Shown: positions 37,409 through 48,319 of the stretch, one piece after another
Layout of the letters: the number at the start of each line of letters is the position of its first letter
Position numbering within the stretch: position 1 is the stretch's first letter
DNA from: Mumia sp. Pv4-285
GTDB lineage: Bacteria > Actinomycetota > Actinomycetes > Propionibacteriales > Nocardioidaceae
Length of the DNA stretch: 64,000 bases
Assembly (NCBI RefSeq): GCF_041320275.1
Contig: NZ_CP162023.1
Span: 3,100,001-3,164,000 of the forward strand
Direction: 5' to 3'
Notes under the pieces: generated by a model
The model's input: the letters and a program-made list of their open reading frames with translations, nothing else
What the model was told of the DNA's origin: nothing
The model's database searches: none
Position numbers and translations under genes: made by a program

Positions 37409-37509
37409 TCGTACCTCCGGAGAAGGTGTGCTGTACCGCCTCAGCGTAGTGGAGACTTCGGCCGAGGTCTTACTCGCGACCCTCGCGGACCACCCGGGCG
37501 TCGTCGAAG

Positions 37510-38931
37510 TCACTGACGACGGGGTTCGGTGCGCCCGTCGCGGCCCGGAGCGTGCGGCGGCACGTCGACAGGGAGGGCCGGTCCTGCGGGGGGCGCGACG
37601 GCCTGACCGTTCGCCGAGGGAACGCTCGGGTGCCCGTACGGCGGCGGCACGCTCGGCTGGGCGTACGGGCGCGGCGGCGGCGCGGCGTACGGGGGTCCGG
37701 GCCGGACCTGCGGGTACGGCGCGCGCGCCGGGGCGTACGCGAACCGCAACGGCGCGGGGAGCACGACGTACGGGCGCAGCACCCGCATCTGCGCGAGCAG
37801 GGCGTCGACGCGTTCGGCGGCCCTCGGCTTCGCCAACCGATCGATCACGCCGGCGTAGAGGAAGGCCATCGTGATCGCGTTGCGCTGGTAGCGCCGGGTG
37901 GCCTTCGCGGACGCGTCGCCGCCGTACGCACGGGCGTGCTTAACGGCCTTGCCCCGGTAGGACAGCGACGCGATGAAGGGGATCTCGTCGGCGACGAGCC
38001 AGCCGCGGCGCGCGACGTCGGTGAGCGCACGGGTGAGGTAGCGGCCCTGGTTGCGACGGGCGATCGCTGCGAGCACGACCGTCCCGGCGAGGAGCAGGCC
38101 GGTGAAGCCGTACGCGAGCAGGAACCCGGTGCCGCCGAGGTAGCTGACGCTGCCGTTCCAGATGCCGTGCAGCGCCATGCTCCCGACCAGCCCTGCCACG
38201 CAGAGCAGGACCCGCAGGCCCATCGACCGCTGCCGGACCGCAAGGCCGATCGCGATGCCGAAGGCGGCGGTGAACATCGGGTGGGCGAACGGGCTCATGA
38301 TGCCGCGCAGCACGAACGTCGCCGTCGTCGCGCCGGCGCCGTCGATGCCGGCCTCGTCGATTCCGAGGTACGCGCCGGCGTAGTAGCCGATGTTCTCGAC
38401 GAAGGCGAAGCCGAGACCGACGAGCCCGGCGAACACGAGACCGTCGATCACCCCGTCGATCACTCGACGCATCCGCAGGAACGTGAGCAGCAGGAACAGG
38501 CACTTGGCCGGCTCCTCGGTGACCGGCGCGATGAAGGTCGCGAGCGCCTCGTTGGAGAGGTCGAACGTGTGAGAGATGAAGAGCTGGGCTGCGAGCGCGA
38601 GAACCACCGACACCACGCCGCCCCACACGACTGCGGCGAGCTTGTAGTGCCACGGCTCGGGCTCGTAGCGGTCGAGCCAGAAGAAGCAGCCGAGCAGCGC
38701 CGGCAGCGGCAGGAGCGCGTACAACAGGCTCAGGCCGCTGCCGGCGACGTCGCCGGTGGAGATCGACAGGTAGCCCGCGCCGACGACACCGATCGCCGCC
38801 GTCACGAACATCAGGACGACGAGGAGGGTGTGACCGCGCTGCCACATGGGGTCGGGCAGGCGCGGGAGCGGCCCGAGCGGGGCCGGCGAGCGAGGAGGCT
38901 GCGGCGACGGCGCCGACCACGGCTGGGACAC
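37510..38931 (-). CDS. PrsW-family intramembrane metalloprotease
   Basis: This 473-residue membrane protein has about eight helices between residues 35 and 300. Conserved PrsW motifs are present: APVTEEPAKCL (about residue 137), ENIGYY (about 180), HPMFTAAFG (about 215) and HGIWN (about 252), which supply the likely zinc ligands. PrsW in Bacillus cleaves anti-sigma factor RsiW. The last 100 residues are Pro/Tyr-rich (PYPQVRPGPPYAAPPP) and disordered. The GTG is preceded by a leaderless -10. No sigma/anti-sigma gene is adjacent, so its substrate is unknown. Confidence 0.9.
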   Translation of the reverse strand: MSQPWSAPSPQPPRSPAPLGPLPRLPDPMWQRGHTLLVVLMFVTAAIGVVGAGYLSISTGDVAGSGLSLLYALLPLPALLGCFFWLDRYEPEPWHYKLAAVVWGGVVSVVLALAAQLFISHTFDLSNEALATFIAPVTEEPAKCLFLLLTFLRMRRVIDGVIDGLVFAGLVGLGFAFVENIGYYAGAYLGIDEAGIDGAGATTATFVLRGIMSPFAHPMFTAAFGIAIGLAVRQRSMGLRVLLCVAGLVGSMALHGIWNGSVSYLGGTGFLLAYGFTGLLLAGTVVLAAIARRNQGRYLTRALTDVARRGWLVADEIPFIASLSYRGKAVKHARAYGGDASAKATRRYQRNAITMAFLYAGVIDRLAKPRAAERVDALLAQMRVLRPYVVLPAPLRFAYAPARAPYPQVRPGPPYAAPPPRPYAQPSVPPPYGHPSVPSANGQAVAPPAGPALPVDVPPHAPGRDGRTEPRRQ

Positions 38932-38938
38932 ACCCCGA

Positions 38939-38944
38939 ACCCTA
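38939..38944 (-). promoter_or_regulatory. Leaderless -10 element TAGGGT
   Basis: On the minus strand it is exactly 7 nt before the GTG at 38931 of the PrsW-like gene. Confidence 0.6.
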
Positions 38945-38973
38945 TCCGCGTACCCCCACGAAGCCGCCGCCGA

Positions 38974-38979
38974 TAGGGT
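38974..38979 (+). promoter_or_regulatory. -10 element TAGGGT for tRNA-Arg
   Basis: It lies 9 nt before the first base of the mature tRNA, which fits a very short 5' leader. Confidence 0.45.
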
Positions 38980-38988
38980 GTCGCTTGG

Positions 38989-39062
38989 GCGCCCGTAGCT
39001 CAGCTGGACAGAGCAGCGGCCTTCTAATCCGCCGGTCGCAGGTTCGAATCCTGCCGGGCGCG
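38989..39062 (+). tRNA. tRNA-Arg (TCT)
   Basis: The 74-nt cloverleaf has a perfect acceptor stem (GCGCCCG with CGGGCGC), D-loop AGCTCAGCTGGACAGAGC, anticodon TCT at 39023-39025 and T-loop GGTTCGAATCC. CCA is not encoded. The anticodon stem closes with a C-U apposition next to the loop. The stop codon of the convergent OsmC gene begins one base after its end. Confidence 0.95.
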
Positions 39063-39063
39063 C

Positions 39064-39510
39064 TCAGCTCTCCAGAGCGGCGTCGAGCTCGATCTCGGGG
39101 ACCGCGGCGAGAGCCTTGCTGACCGGGCACGCCTTCTTGGTCTCCTCGGCGACCTCGGCGAACTGGTCGGCGGTCAGGCCGTCGACCTTCGCCCGGACGG
39201 TGAGGACGATCTTGGAGATCAGCAGCCCACCGTTCTCGCGGTCGGGGCGCACGGTGACGTCCGCCTTGACCGTCGACGACTGCGGGGTGCCGCCGGCGTT
39301 CGCGATGCCGCCCGACAGCGCCATCGAGTAGCAGGCGGCGTGCGCCGCCGCGATCAGCTCCTCAGGACTCGTCGTCCCGTCCGCCTCGTCGGCGACCCGC
39401 TTGGGGAACGAGACGTCGAAAGAACCAGCCCCGGAGCTGTCGAGGTTGACGCTCCCCGAGCCGTCCTGCAGCCCACCGGTCCACTGCGTCGTTGCCGTGC
39501 GTACGGCCAT
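39064..39510 (-). CDS. OsmC-family peroxiredoxin
   Basis: This 148-residue protein reduces organic hydroperoxides in homologues. The two redox cysteines are present: HAACYSMAL (about residue 60) and KKACPVSKAL (about 128), and TSPEELIAAAHAACYS is the family signature. Sequence pattern fits OsmC rather than Ohr. It starts with ATG after a GGGAGCG motif. Its stop codon lies one base from tRNA-Arg on the opposite strand, leaving no room for a separate terminator. Confidence 0.93.
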   Translation of the reverse strand: MAVRTATTQWTGGLQDGSGSVNLDSSGAGSFDVSFPKRVADEADGTTSPEELIAAAHAACYSMALSGGIANAGGTPQSSTVKADVTVRPDRENGGLLISKIVLTVRAKVDGLTADQFAEVAEETKKACPVSKALAAVPEIELDAALES

Positions 39511-39561
39511 GATGTCGCTCCCGTCGATCGTCTGGTGTCGTCCCTGCCCACCGTAGAGAAG

Positions 39562-39596
39562 CGACGCCCCGTACGCACGGGGCGTACGGGGCGTCG
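39562..39596. terminator. Perfect 14-bp hairpin after the DsbA-like gene
   Basis: Arms 39562-39575 and 39583-39596 are exact complements. It lies 30 bases beyond the stop of the minus-strand DsbA-like gene and before OsmC. Confidence 0.7.
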
Positions 39597-39625
39597 TGGT
39601 CTCGACCGACCGACGTCGGTTCGGG

Positions 39626-40426
39626 TCAGCGGGCCTGTGCAGCCTCGACGGCGGCCTGGATGTCCGCGAGACCGGGGACGCCGGGCTGGCCGTCGACCTC
39701 GGGACCGTTGACCGTCACACCGTCGACCCACACGGTCGGCGTGCCGCTCAGCTTGGTGCCCTCGGCGTCGGGCGTCTCGAAGGCCGCCTTGGTCGGCGGA
39801 CCCTGGACCTCGGCCCAGTCGCGGAACGGCCGGCCCTCGATGCAGTCCTTCGCACCGGTGGCGCCGCTGGTCTCGGCCATCTCGACGAAGTCCGACTCGT
39901 CGAGCTCGCCGCCCTCGGTCGGCTGGTTGACGAACACCTGCTCGGTGAAGTCGCGGTACGCGGCGGCGCCCCCGTCCTCGAAGACGCACATGGACGCGGC
40001 CAGCGCATCGCTGGAGAACTGGGTGAGGAAGGCGATCGGGCGGAACTCGGCCTCGATGGTGCCGGCCTTGACCTGCTCGTCGATCCACGTGCCCGCCTCG
40101 GCCTCGAAGGCCTTGCAGTGCGGGCAGGCGAAGTCCTCGAAGAACGTCACCTTGACCGCGTCGGGGTTGGCGGTGCCACCCACGTCGGTGGCGCTCAGCA
40201 CCACGCCGTTGTTCTCGGTGAGCCCCTTGGGTGTACGCACCGAGTCTCCGGCAGCCTCGTCCACCGCGGACTTGATGGCGAACCCGGCGACGGCGATCAC
40301 GACGAGGACGACGGCCACGATGGCCGCCGTGATGATGTTGCGACGTCGCTTCTCCTGACGCTCGCGCTCCTTGCGCAGCTCGGCTGCTCGCTCGCGGCGT
40401 TCGCGCTTGTCGTCCCTGCTGGCCAC
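39626..40426 (-). CDS. Membrane-anchored DsbA-like disulfide oxidoreductase
   Basis: This 266-residue protein has a highly charged cytoplasmic N-terminus ([18 protein letters not shown]), one transmembrane helix (about residues 32-53) and an external DsbA/thioredoxin_4 domain with CPHC at about residue 101 and cis-Pro loop GTPTVWV at about 229. It probably introduces or isomerises disulfide bonds outside the membrane. The large surface protein at 51.9 kb, with repeated cysteine pairs, is a possible client, which is inference. The GTG start is assumed from the beginning of coding sequence; no strong ribosome binding site is visible. Confidence 0.9.
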   Translation of the reverse strand: MASRDDKRERRERAAELRKERERQEKRRRNIITAAIVAVVLVVIAVAGFAIKSAVDEAAGDSVRTPKGLTENNGVVLSATDVGGTANPDAVKVTFFEDFACPHCKAFEAEAGTWIDEQVKAGTIEAEFRPIAFLTQFSSDALAASMCVFEDGGAAAYRDFTEQVFVNQPTEGGELDESDFVEMAETSGATGAKDCIEGRPFRDWAEVQGPPTKAAFETPDAEGTKLSGTPTVWVDGVTVNGPEVDGQPGVPGLADIQAAVEAAQAR

Positions 40427-40539
40427 CTGGCAACCATCCTTCTCGTACGGACACGTGTCGCCCGTCCAACGTTCGTGGCGGGGCCCGCGTTCCCAGCGAT
40501 TCGCGACCCAGGCTACCTGTAGGGGTCAGAGGGGGAGGC

Positions 40540-40545
40540 TAGGGT
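40540..40545 (+). promoter_or_regulatory. Leaderless -10 element TAGGGT before orn
   Basis: It lies 8 nt before the GTG at 40554. Confidence 0.5.
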
Positions 40546-40553
40546 GGACTGCC

Positions 40554-41195
40554 GTGGACAGGCTTGTGTGGATCGACTGTGAGATGACCGGGCTCGACCT
40601 CGAGCGAGACGCGTTGGTCGAGGTGGCGGCGATCGTCACCGACTTCGACCTCAACCCGGTCGCCGAGGGCATCGAGGTGGTCATCAAGCCGCCGCGAGAG
40701 GCGCTCGACCAGATGAACGACGTCGTCACCGAGATGCACACCGCGTCCGGTCTGATCACCGAGCTCGACGACGGCATGGCCCTCGCCGACGCCGAGCAGG
40801 TCGTGCTCGACTACATCAAGCAGCACGTCCCCGAGCCCCGCAAGGCGCCGCTCGCAGGCAACTCGATCGGCACCGACCGCGCGTTCCTGCTGCGCTACAT
40901 GCCCGACCTCGAGGGCTACCTCCACTACCGCGTGATCGACGTCTCGTCGATCAAGGAGCTGTCGCGCCGCTGGTACCCGCGCGCCTACTTCGCCTCCCCC
41001 GCGAAGACCGGCAACCACCGCGCGCTCGCCGACATCCAGGAGAGCATCGAGGAGCTCCGCTACTACCGTGCAGCGGTCTTCGTGCCCGAGCCCGGCCCCG
41101 ACACCGAGACCGCCCGGGCGATCGCCGCACAGCACGCCGGATCCCTGCGCGGACAGGTCGCAGAGCCGACCCGGATTTCGGACGACGAGGGCTGA
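40554..41195 (+). CDS. orn: Oligoribonuclease
   Basis: This 213-residue DEDDh 3'-5' exonuclease degrades short RNA (and pGpG) to mononucleotides. Active-site segments are [10 protein letters not shown] near the start, [16 protein letters not shown] (about residue 102) and the H-containing [10 protein letters not shown] (about 150). A GTG start begins right at the conserved [10 protein letters not shown], with a leaderless -10 box upstream. The C-terminal 30 residues extend past the E. coli enzyme. tRNA-His follows, as in many actinobacteria. Confidence 0.96.
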   Translation: MDRLVWIDCEMTGLDLERDALVEVAAIVTDFDLNPVAEGIEVVIKPPREALDQMNDVVTEMHTASGLITELDDGMALADAEQVVLDYIKQHVPEPRKAPLAGNSIGTDRAFLLRYMPDLEGYLHYRVIDVSSIKELSRRWYPRAYFASPAKTGNHRALADIQESIEELRYYRAAVFVPEPGPDTETARAIAAQHAGSLRGQVAEPTRISDDEG

Positions 41196-41242
41196 CCCGC
41201 TACACTTCTTCTCGCCGCACACGGTCTCGCCGTGGAGCGCGC

Positions 41243-41316
41243 GGTGGGTGTAGCTCAGTTGGTAGAGCACCGGCTTGTGGTGCCGGTGGTCGCGGGTTCA
41301 AGTCCCGTCATCCACC
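41243..41316 (+). tRNA. tRNA-His (GTG)
   Basis: The cloverleaf carries the His-specific extra G-1 at 41243, acceptor GTGGGTG pairing with CATCCAC, anticodon GTG at 41277-41279 and T-loop GGTTCAAGTCC. Discriminator base is C73 and CCA is not encoded. A -10-like TACACT lies upstream near 41201. Confidence 0.95.
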
Positions 41317-41322
41317 CCGATG

Positions 41323-41367
41323 GAGGCCCGGTCGAGGACGTCGTTCTCGCCGGGCCTCGTCCTTTTT
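41323..41367 (+). terminator. Rho-independent terminator after tRNA-His
   Basis: GAGGCCCGG (41323-41331) pairs with CCGGGCCTC (41350-41358), followed by a run of five T. This is the only classical T-tract terminator in the window. Confidence 0.8.
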
Positions 41368-41371
41368 GCGA

Positions 41372-41429
41372 CTCAGCTGTTGGAGGCTCAGCTGTTGGAG
41401 GCTCAGCTGTTGGAGGCTCAGCTGTTGGA
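41372..41429. repeat. 15-bp tandem repeat spanning the hmgA stop codon
   Basis: CTCAGCTGTTGGAGG is repeated about four times (last copy partial). On the minus strand each unit contains the hmgA ending TCC AAC AGC TGA, so three extra in-frame copies of the stop follow the real one. Confidence 0.9.
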
Positions 41430-42629
41430 AAAAACCGCAGGATCCTCTGGTCCTCGGCCGGACCAGGTCCACGCGTAGGCCGGGTCCTCGGAGGCCAGAC
41501 CGCCTTCACCCAGCTCCAGGGGCGCGAACGTGTCGACCATCACGGCCGACTCCTCGAAGTAGTCGACTCCCAACGACGCCTCGATCGCCGACGGCTGCGG
41601 GCCGTGCGCGTAGCCGCCCGGGTGGAGCGAGATCGAGCCGATCCCGATGCCCGAACCCTTGCGCGCCTCGTAGTCACCGCCGACGTAGAACATGACCTCG
41701 TCGCTGTCGACGTTGGAGTGGTAGTACGGCACGGGGATCGACAGCGGGTGATAGTCGACCTTGCGCGGCAGGAAGTTGCAGACGACGAAGTTGTGCCCCT
41801 CGAAGACCTGGTGCACCGGCGGCGGTTGATGCACTTTGCCGGTGATCGGCATGTAGTCCTCGATGTTGAACGTGTACGGATAGAGGCACCCGTCCCACCC
41901 GACCACGTCGAAGGGGTGGGACGCGTAGACCATGCGCGTCCCGACGACCTGGCCTCCGACGCGGTGCTTCACGAGGACCTCGACGTCGCGACCGTCGGCG
42001 CTGAAGGTCGCCGTCGGACCGTGCAGGTCGCGCTCGCAGTACGGCGCGTGCTCGAGGAGCTGCCCGTACCGCGACAGGTAGCGCTTCGGCGGGGCGACGT
42101 GGCTGTTGGCCTCGATCGGATAGAGCCGGCTCGCCTCGCGCGGGACCCACCGGTGGGTGGTCGCGCGCGGCACGATCACGTAGTCCCCCGCCCGGTAGGC
42201 GACGACACCGAACACCGTCTCGACCACGCCCGCCCCGGCTTCGACGTACACGCACTCGTCGCCGATCGCGTTGCGGTAGTACGGCGAGGGGTCCACCCCC
42301 GTCACCACGTACGAGATGCGCACGTCGTTGTTGCCGAGCACGAGCCGGCGCCCGGTCACGGGGTCGGCCTTCGCGCCGTCCTCGAAGAGCGTGTGCAGCT
42401 TCAGGTGGCGCGGCTTCAGCGGGTGGTTGGGCGTCCTCGTCTGGTCGGCGAGGTCCCACACCTCCGACGCGACGATCGCCGACGGCACGCCGCGGTGGTA
42501 GAGCAACGAGGAGTCCGACGAGAAGCCCTCCTCCCCCATCAGCTCCTCGTACAGGAGCTGCCCGTCGTCGTCGCGGAACTGCGTGTGCCGCTTCGCGGGG
42601 ACGTCGCCGATCTGCCGGTAGTGCGCCAT
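41418..42629 (-). CDS. hmgA: Homogentisate 1,2-dioxygenase
   Basis: This 403-residue enzyme opens the homogentisate ring to maleylacetoacetate using Fe2+. Likely iron ligands are His/Glu in YYHSNVDSDEVMFY and His in GYAHGPQP. GNNDVRISYVVTG and HPFDVVGWDGCLYPY are typical of the actinobacterial HmgA group, which is shorter than the human enzyme (445). The ATG at 42629 has GGAGC upstream; an ATG ten codons earlier lies in the AT-rich control region. It is divergent from the unknown gene and fah. Its stop codon lies in a tandem repeat. Confidence 0.94.
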   Translation of the reverse strand: MAHYRQIGDVPAKRHTQFRDDDGQLLYEELMGEEGFSSDSSLLYHRGVPSAIVASEVWDLADQTRTPNHPLKPRHLKLHTLFEDGAKADPVTGRRLVLGNNDVRISYVVTGVDPSPYYRNAIGDECVYVEAGAGVVETVFGVVAYRAGDYVIVPRATTHRWVPREASRLYPIEANSHVAPPKRYLSRYGQLLEHAPYCERDLHGPTATFSADGRDVEVLVKHRVGGQVVGTRMVYASHPFDVVGWDGCLYPYTFNIEDYMPITGKVHQPPPVHQVFEGHNFVVCNFLPRKVDYHPLSIPVPYYHSNVDSDEVMFYVGGDYEARKGSGIGIGSISLHPGGYAHGPQPSAIEASLGVDYFEESAVMVDTFAPLELGEGGLASEDPAYAWTWSGRGPEDPAVFSNS

Positions 42630-42686
42630 CGTCTGCTCCGTTGCTCGTTTATCGAACATCGCTCGCCGATATCAGGGTTACGGTGC

Positions 42687-42692
42687 TACGGT
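42687..42692 (+). promoter_or_regulatory. Leaderless -10 element TACGGT
   Basis: It lies 7 nt before the ATG at 42700, in the 70-bp gap shared with divergent hmgA. Confidence 0.6.
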
Positions 42693-42699
42693 ACGCGCG

Positions 42700-43569
42700 A
42701 TGTCAACCTCGGCGAACGACCGTCACGGCGTCCTCGTGCCCGAGCCCTGGGTCGGGCTCGTGGACGACGCCGCGACCTTCCCCCCGGGAGACAGCGCGCT
42801 CCCTGACGCCGTCGCCGCACACCTCCGGCGCCGACACGAGTGGTACGCCGACCTGGTCGGCACGTTCGTGGTCAAGCACGGCGACGTGCCGGCGGTGGCG
42901 TCGGCTCCGCTCGCCTTGTCGGTCCTCGTCTCCGGGGATCCCGGCACGTCGGCCGGCGTGGTGCGAGGGCTCGTCACGGCCGACGCAACGATCGCAGGCC
43001 TGGAGGTCGCTCCGACGGGGGCAGACGATCTCGTCGAGCACGTCCACCGCACGGTTGCCGCCATCACGGCAGCCCGCCGCGACGGCGACCTCGACGACGT
43101 CCCCGTGTACGTCGAGCTGCCGGTGCGCGAGCCGACCTCGACGTGGCTGGACGCGGTCGACGCCCTCGCGGTTTCCGGCATGCACCTCAAGCTGCGCACC
43201 GGCGGGCTTGCCGCAGCGGCCTTCCCGTCATCGCCCCCGCTCGCCGCGTCCATCGCTGCCGCGGTCGAGCGGGAGGTGCCTTTCAAGTGCACGGCCGGGC
43301 TGCACCACGCCGTCCGCCACCGCTCCACCGAGGGTTTCGAGCACCACGGCTTCGTCAACGTCCTCGTGGCGACCGCCCGCGCGATCGACGGGGCCGCCGT
43401 CGAGGAGATCGCCGCAGCGCTCGACGTACGCGACGGGGCAGCTCTCGTCGAGGAGGCACGCACTGCCGACCTCGCCGCAGCACGACGGCGCTTCACCTCG
43501 TTCGGCTCGTGCAGCGTCGTCGAGCCGGTCGACGACCTCCTCGCCCTCGGACTGCTGGAGACACCATGA
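42700..43569 (+). CDS. Unknown protein coupled to fumarylacetoacetase
   Basis: This 289-residue cytoplasmic protein has no family I can name with confidence. Segments alternate strand/helix in a way suggesting a TIM barrel, and the most conserved-looking stretches are near the C-terminal half: GMHLKLRTGG, VPFKCTAGLHHAVRH and HGFVNVLVATA, rich in Lys, His and Cys that could form an active site. It starts with a leaderless promoter and overlaps fah by four bases (ATGA), so it is almost certainly part of the homogentisate pathway operon. No GST-type maleylacetoacetate isomerase occurs in the window; supplying that step is one hypothesis. An aldolase-like or accessory role is equally possible. 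Confidence 0.7.
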   Translation: MSTSANDRHGVLVPEPWVGLVDDAATFPPGDSALPDAVAAHLRRRHEWYADLVGTFVVKHGDVPAVASAPLALSVLVSGDPGTSAGVVRGLVTADATIAGLEVAPTGADDLVEHVHRTVAAITAARRDGDLDDVPVYVELPVREPTSTWLDAVDALAVSGMHLKLRTGGLAAAAFPSSPPLAASIAAAVEREVPFKCTAGLHHAVRHRSTEGFEHHGFVNVLVATARAIDGAAVEEIAAALDVRDGAALVEEARTADLAAARRRFTSFGSCSVVEPVDDLLALGLLETP

Positions 43570-44771
43570 CCACCTGGGTGCCCGGAGCGGCCGGCTCGCT
43601 CTTCGACGTCGACAACCTTCCGTACGGGGTGTTCTGCCGGGCGGAGGAGGATCCTCGTGTCGGCGTCCGGATCGGTGACCACCTGCTCGACCTGGCCCCG
43701 CTCGTCGACGCCACGTCCGACCTGCACGACGTCCTTCGCGCGGGATCGCTCAACCCGCTGATGTCTCGCGGCCGAGAGGTCCACCGGCGCCTTCGAGAAC
43801 GTGTCTCGCGCCTGCTGACCGACGAGTCGGAACGACCCACGGTCGGCCCGCATCTCGTGCCGCTGACCGGCGTGACGTTGCGGATGCCGTTCGAAGTGGC
43901 CGACTACGTCGACTTCTATGCCTCGCTCGACCACGCGTCCAACGTCGGCCGGATCTTTCGACCCGATCAGGAGCCGCTCCTGCCGAACTGGAGGCACCTC
44001 CCCGTCGGCTATCACGGGCGCGCCGGGACGGTTGTCGCATCGGGGACGCCCGTCGTCCGCCCGCGGGGACAACGACGCGGCGAGGACGGACCGACGTACG
44101 GACCCTCGGGTCGCCTCGACATCGAGGCGGAGCTCGGCTTCGTCGTCGGCACGCCGTCGGCGCTCGGCACGTCGGTGGCGGTCGGCGACTTCGCCGATCA
44201 CGTGTTCGGCGTCAGCGGCCTCAACGACTGGTCCGCCCGCGACATCCAGGCCTGGGAGTACGTCCCGCTCGGCCCGTTCCTCGGCAAGTCGTTCGCGACG
44301 TCGATCTCGCACTGGGTCACGCCGCTCGAGGCGCTCGACGCTGCCTGGGTCGACCTGCCGGGACAGGATCCGCGTCCGCTCGACTACCTCGCTCCCGACG
44401 ACGCGCGAGGGCTCGACATCGCGGTCGAGATCGCGTTGAACGGTGTGGTCGTGAGCCGACCGGCGTACCGCTCGATGTACTGGTCCCCCGCCCAGATGCT
44501 GGCCCACATGACGGTCAACGGCGCGTCGCTGCGTACGGGCGACCTGTTCGGGTCGGGGACGATCAGCGGACCCGATCGCAACCAGCGCGGGTCATTCCTG
44601 GAGCTGAGCTGGGGCGGCGCCGAGCCCTTCGGCAAGGAGATCTTGGGACGAGGCCGCACCTTCCTCGAGGACGGCGACGAGGTGGTCCTGCGCTACACCG
44701 CGCCCGGCACGGGCGGCGGCCGGATCGCGCTCGGCGAAGTCGTCGGACGGATCGAGCCCGCACAGGGCTGA
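43566..44771 (+). CDS. fahA: Fumarylacetoacetase
   Basis: This 401-residue enzyme hydrolyses fumarylacetoacetate to fumarate and acetoacetate, the last step of tyrosine catabolism. Active-site landmarks match the family: DFYASLDHASNVG (catalytic His, metal Asp), DIEAELGFVVG (metal Glu) and LNDWSARDIQAWEYVPLGPF (metal Asp). The N-terminal SH3-like domain is present. The ATG overlaps the upstream stop codon. Dispersed repeats follow the gene and separate it from convergent hpd. Confidence 0.95.
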   Translation: MTTWVPGAAGSLFDVDNLPYGVFCRAEEDPRVGVRIGDHLLDLAPLVDATSDLHDVLRAGSLNPLMSRGREVHRRLRERVSRLLTDESERPTVGPHLVPLTGVTLRMPFEVADYVDFYASLDHASNVGRIFRPDQEPLLPNWRHLPVGYHGRAGTVVASGTPVVRPRGQRRGEDGPTYGPSGRLDIEAELGFVVGTPSALGTSVAVGDFADHVFGVSGLNDWSARDIQAWEYVPLGPFLGKSFATSISHWVTPLEALDAAWVDLPGQDPRPLDYLAPDDARGLDIAVEIALNGVVVSRPAYRSMYWSPAQMLAHMTVNGASLRTGDLFGSGTISGPDRNQRGSFLELSWGGAEPFGKEILGRGRTFLEDGDEVVLRYTAPGTGGGRIALGEVVGRIEPAQG

Positions 44772-44977
44772 GACCACAGGTCTCGATCGCTTGTCCTGAG
44801 GAGCCCGAGCTTGCGAGGACGTCTCGAAGGGCTCCGCGCCTCGACCAGCAAACACTCCCGCTGGTCGTCTCGAGACCAGGGTCTCGATCGCTTCGCGCCT
44901 CGACCAGCGGGTGGAGACGCCTCGACCAGCGGGTGGAGACGCCTCGACCAGCGGGTGGAGACGCCTCGACCAGCGGG
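44768..44977. repeat. Dispersed repeat with 22-bp tandem array
   Basis: A variant copy lies at about 44778-44849 and an exact 30-bp copy at 44880-44909. Its end is then amplified as 22-bp units (GCCTCGACCAGCGGGTGGAG + AC) at 44897, 44919 and 44941 with a partial fourth at 44963. The block fills the 214-bp gap between convergent fahA and hpd. Confidence 0.88.
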
Positions 44978-44985
44978 CGCGACGC

Positions 44986-47339
<2,354 letters not shown>

Positions 47340-47355
47340 GCGGCACCCGCTCCGG

Positions 47356-48276
47356 TCACTCCTCGGACAGCAGCGGCAGCGAGCGGCGGCTGGCGAAATG
47401 ACGTGCCGTGTCATCGACCGGGTCGGTGAACGCCAGCTCGCTCGCCAGCAGCTGGAGCGGCGTCGTGAAGTCGTCGAGGTCCATGTCGAGGACCGTGGGA
47501 TAGACGGGATCGCCCACGATCGGGATGCCGAGGCCGTGCAGGTGCGCGCGCAGCTGGTGCGTACGGCCGGTGGCGGGGTCGAGGACGTAGACGCCGTGCT
47601 CGCCGTGCCGTCCCTCGAGCGCGACGTGAGTCACCGCGTTGGGAGCCGCGCCGGGAACCACCTCGACCTGGAACAGCCCGCGGCGCTTCACGAGGTGGTT
47701 GCTCACCCTCGTCGGCAGGCTCAGGGTCGGATCGACGGGCGCGAGCGCACGGTAGGTCTTGCGCGCCTCCCGTCGCTGGAACAGCATCTGGTACGGCCCT
47801 CGCCAGCGCCGCGCGGTGGTGAGGACGAGCACGCCGGAGGTGATCCGGTCGAGGCGGTGCACCGGTGAGAGCTCCGGCAGGCCGAGCTCGTCGCGCAGCC
47901 GTACGACCACGCTCTCGCGGACGTGCCGCCCGCGCGGGATCGTCGCGAGGAACGGCGGCTTGTCGACGACCACGAGTCGCTCGTCACGATGGAGGATCTC
48001 GAGGTCGCCCGGCACCGGCGCCTCCTCGCGCAGGTCGCGGTAGAACCAGACGAACGTGTGCGGCTGGTAGGCGTCGCCATCGGCGATCGACGTGCCCGCG
48101 TCGTCCACGAAGCGGCGGTCGACGAACATCCCCGTCACGTCGACCTGCTCCGGCAGCCGCCACCGCAGCCACTCCCCCATCGTCGTCCAGGCGACCGCCT
48201 CACGGCCGCGGTCCGGCGTACGCAGCCAGACCGCGCCGAGACCGTCACGCGGCGGGAGAGGTGAACGAGGAGGCAC
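47356..48276 (-). CDS. RluA-family pseudouridine synthase
   Basis: This 306-residue enzyme has the RluA catalytic motif HRLDRITSGVLVL (Asp about residue 146) and the C-terminal GRTHQLRAHLHGLGIPIVGD. It isomerises uridine to pseudouridine in rRNA or tRNA; the exact site is unknown. No S4 domain is present. The GTG at 48276 was chosen because a leaderless -10 lies 6 nt upstream; the longer frame to 48471 translates dispersed repeats and is unlikely to be real. It converges on the lipoate-ligase gene. Confidence 0.9.
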   Translation of the reverse strand: MPPRSPLPPRDGLGAVWLRTPDRGREAVAWTTMGEWLRWRLPEQVDVTGMFVDRRFVDDAGTSIADGDAYQPHTFVWFYRDLREEAPVPGDLEILHRDERLVVVDKPPFLATIPRGRHVRESVVVRLRDELGLPELSPVHRLDRITSGVLVLTTARRWRGPYQMLFQRREARKTYRALAPVDPTLSLPTRVSNHLVKRRGLFQVEVVPGAAPNAVTHVALEGRHGEHGVYVLDPATGRTHQLRAHLHGLGIPIVGDPVYPTVLDMDLDDFTTPLQLLASELAFTDPVDDTARHFASRRSLPLLSEE

Positions 48277-48282
48277 GGCTCG

Positions 48283-48288
48283 ATCGTA
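48283..48288 (-). promoter_or_regulatory. Leaderless -10 element TACGAT
   Basis: On the minus strand it is 6 nt before the GTG at 48276. Confidence 0.45.
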
Positions 48289-48319
48289 CGGGCGAGACCC
48301 CCGGCCCCCGCTCCCTCCG

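Noticed and set aside
41366-41440. Plus-strand LSCWR pentapeptide repeat ORF
   Set aside because: It is the tandem duplication at the end of hmgA and lies just after a terminator; no start signal.
44880-44977. CRISPR array
   Set aside because: The 22-bp units are contiguous without unique spacers and match dispersed repeats; no cas genes occur in the window.
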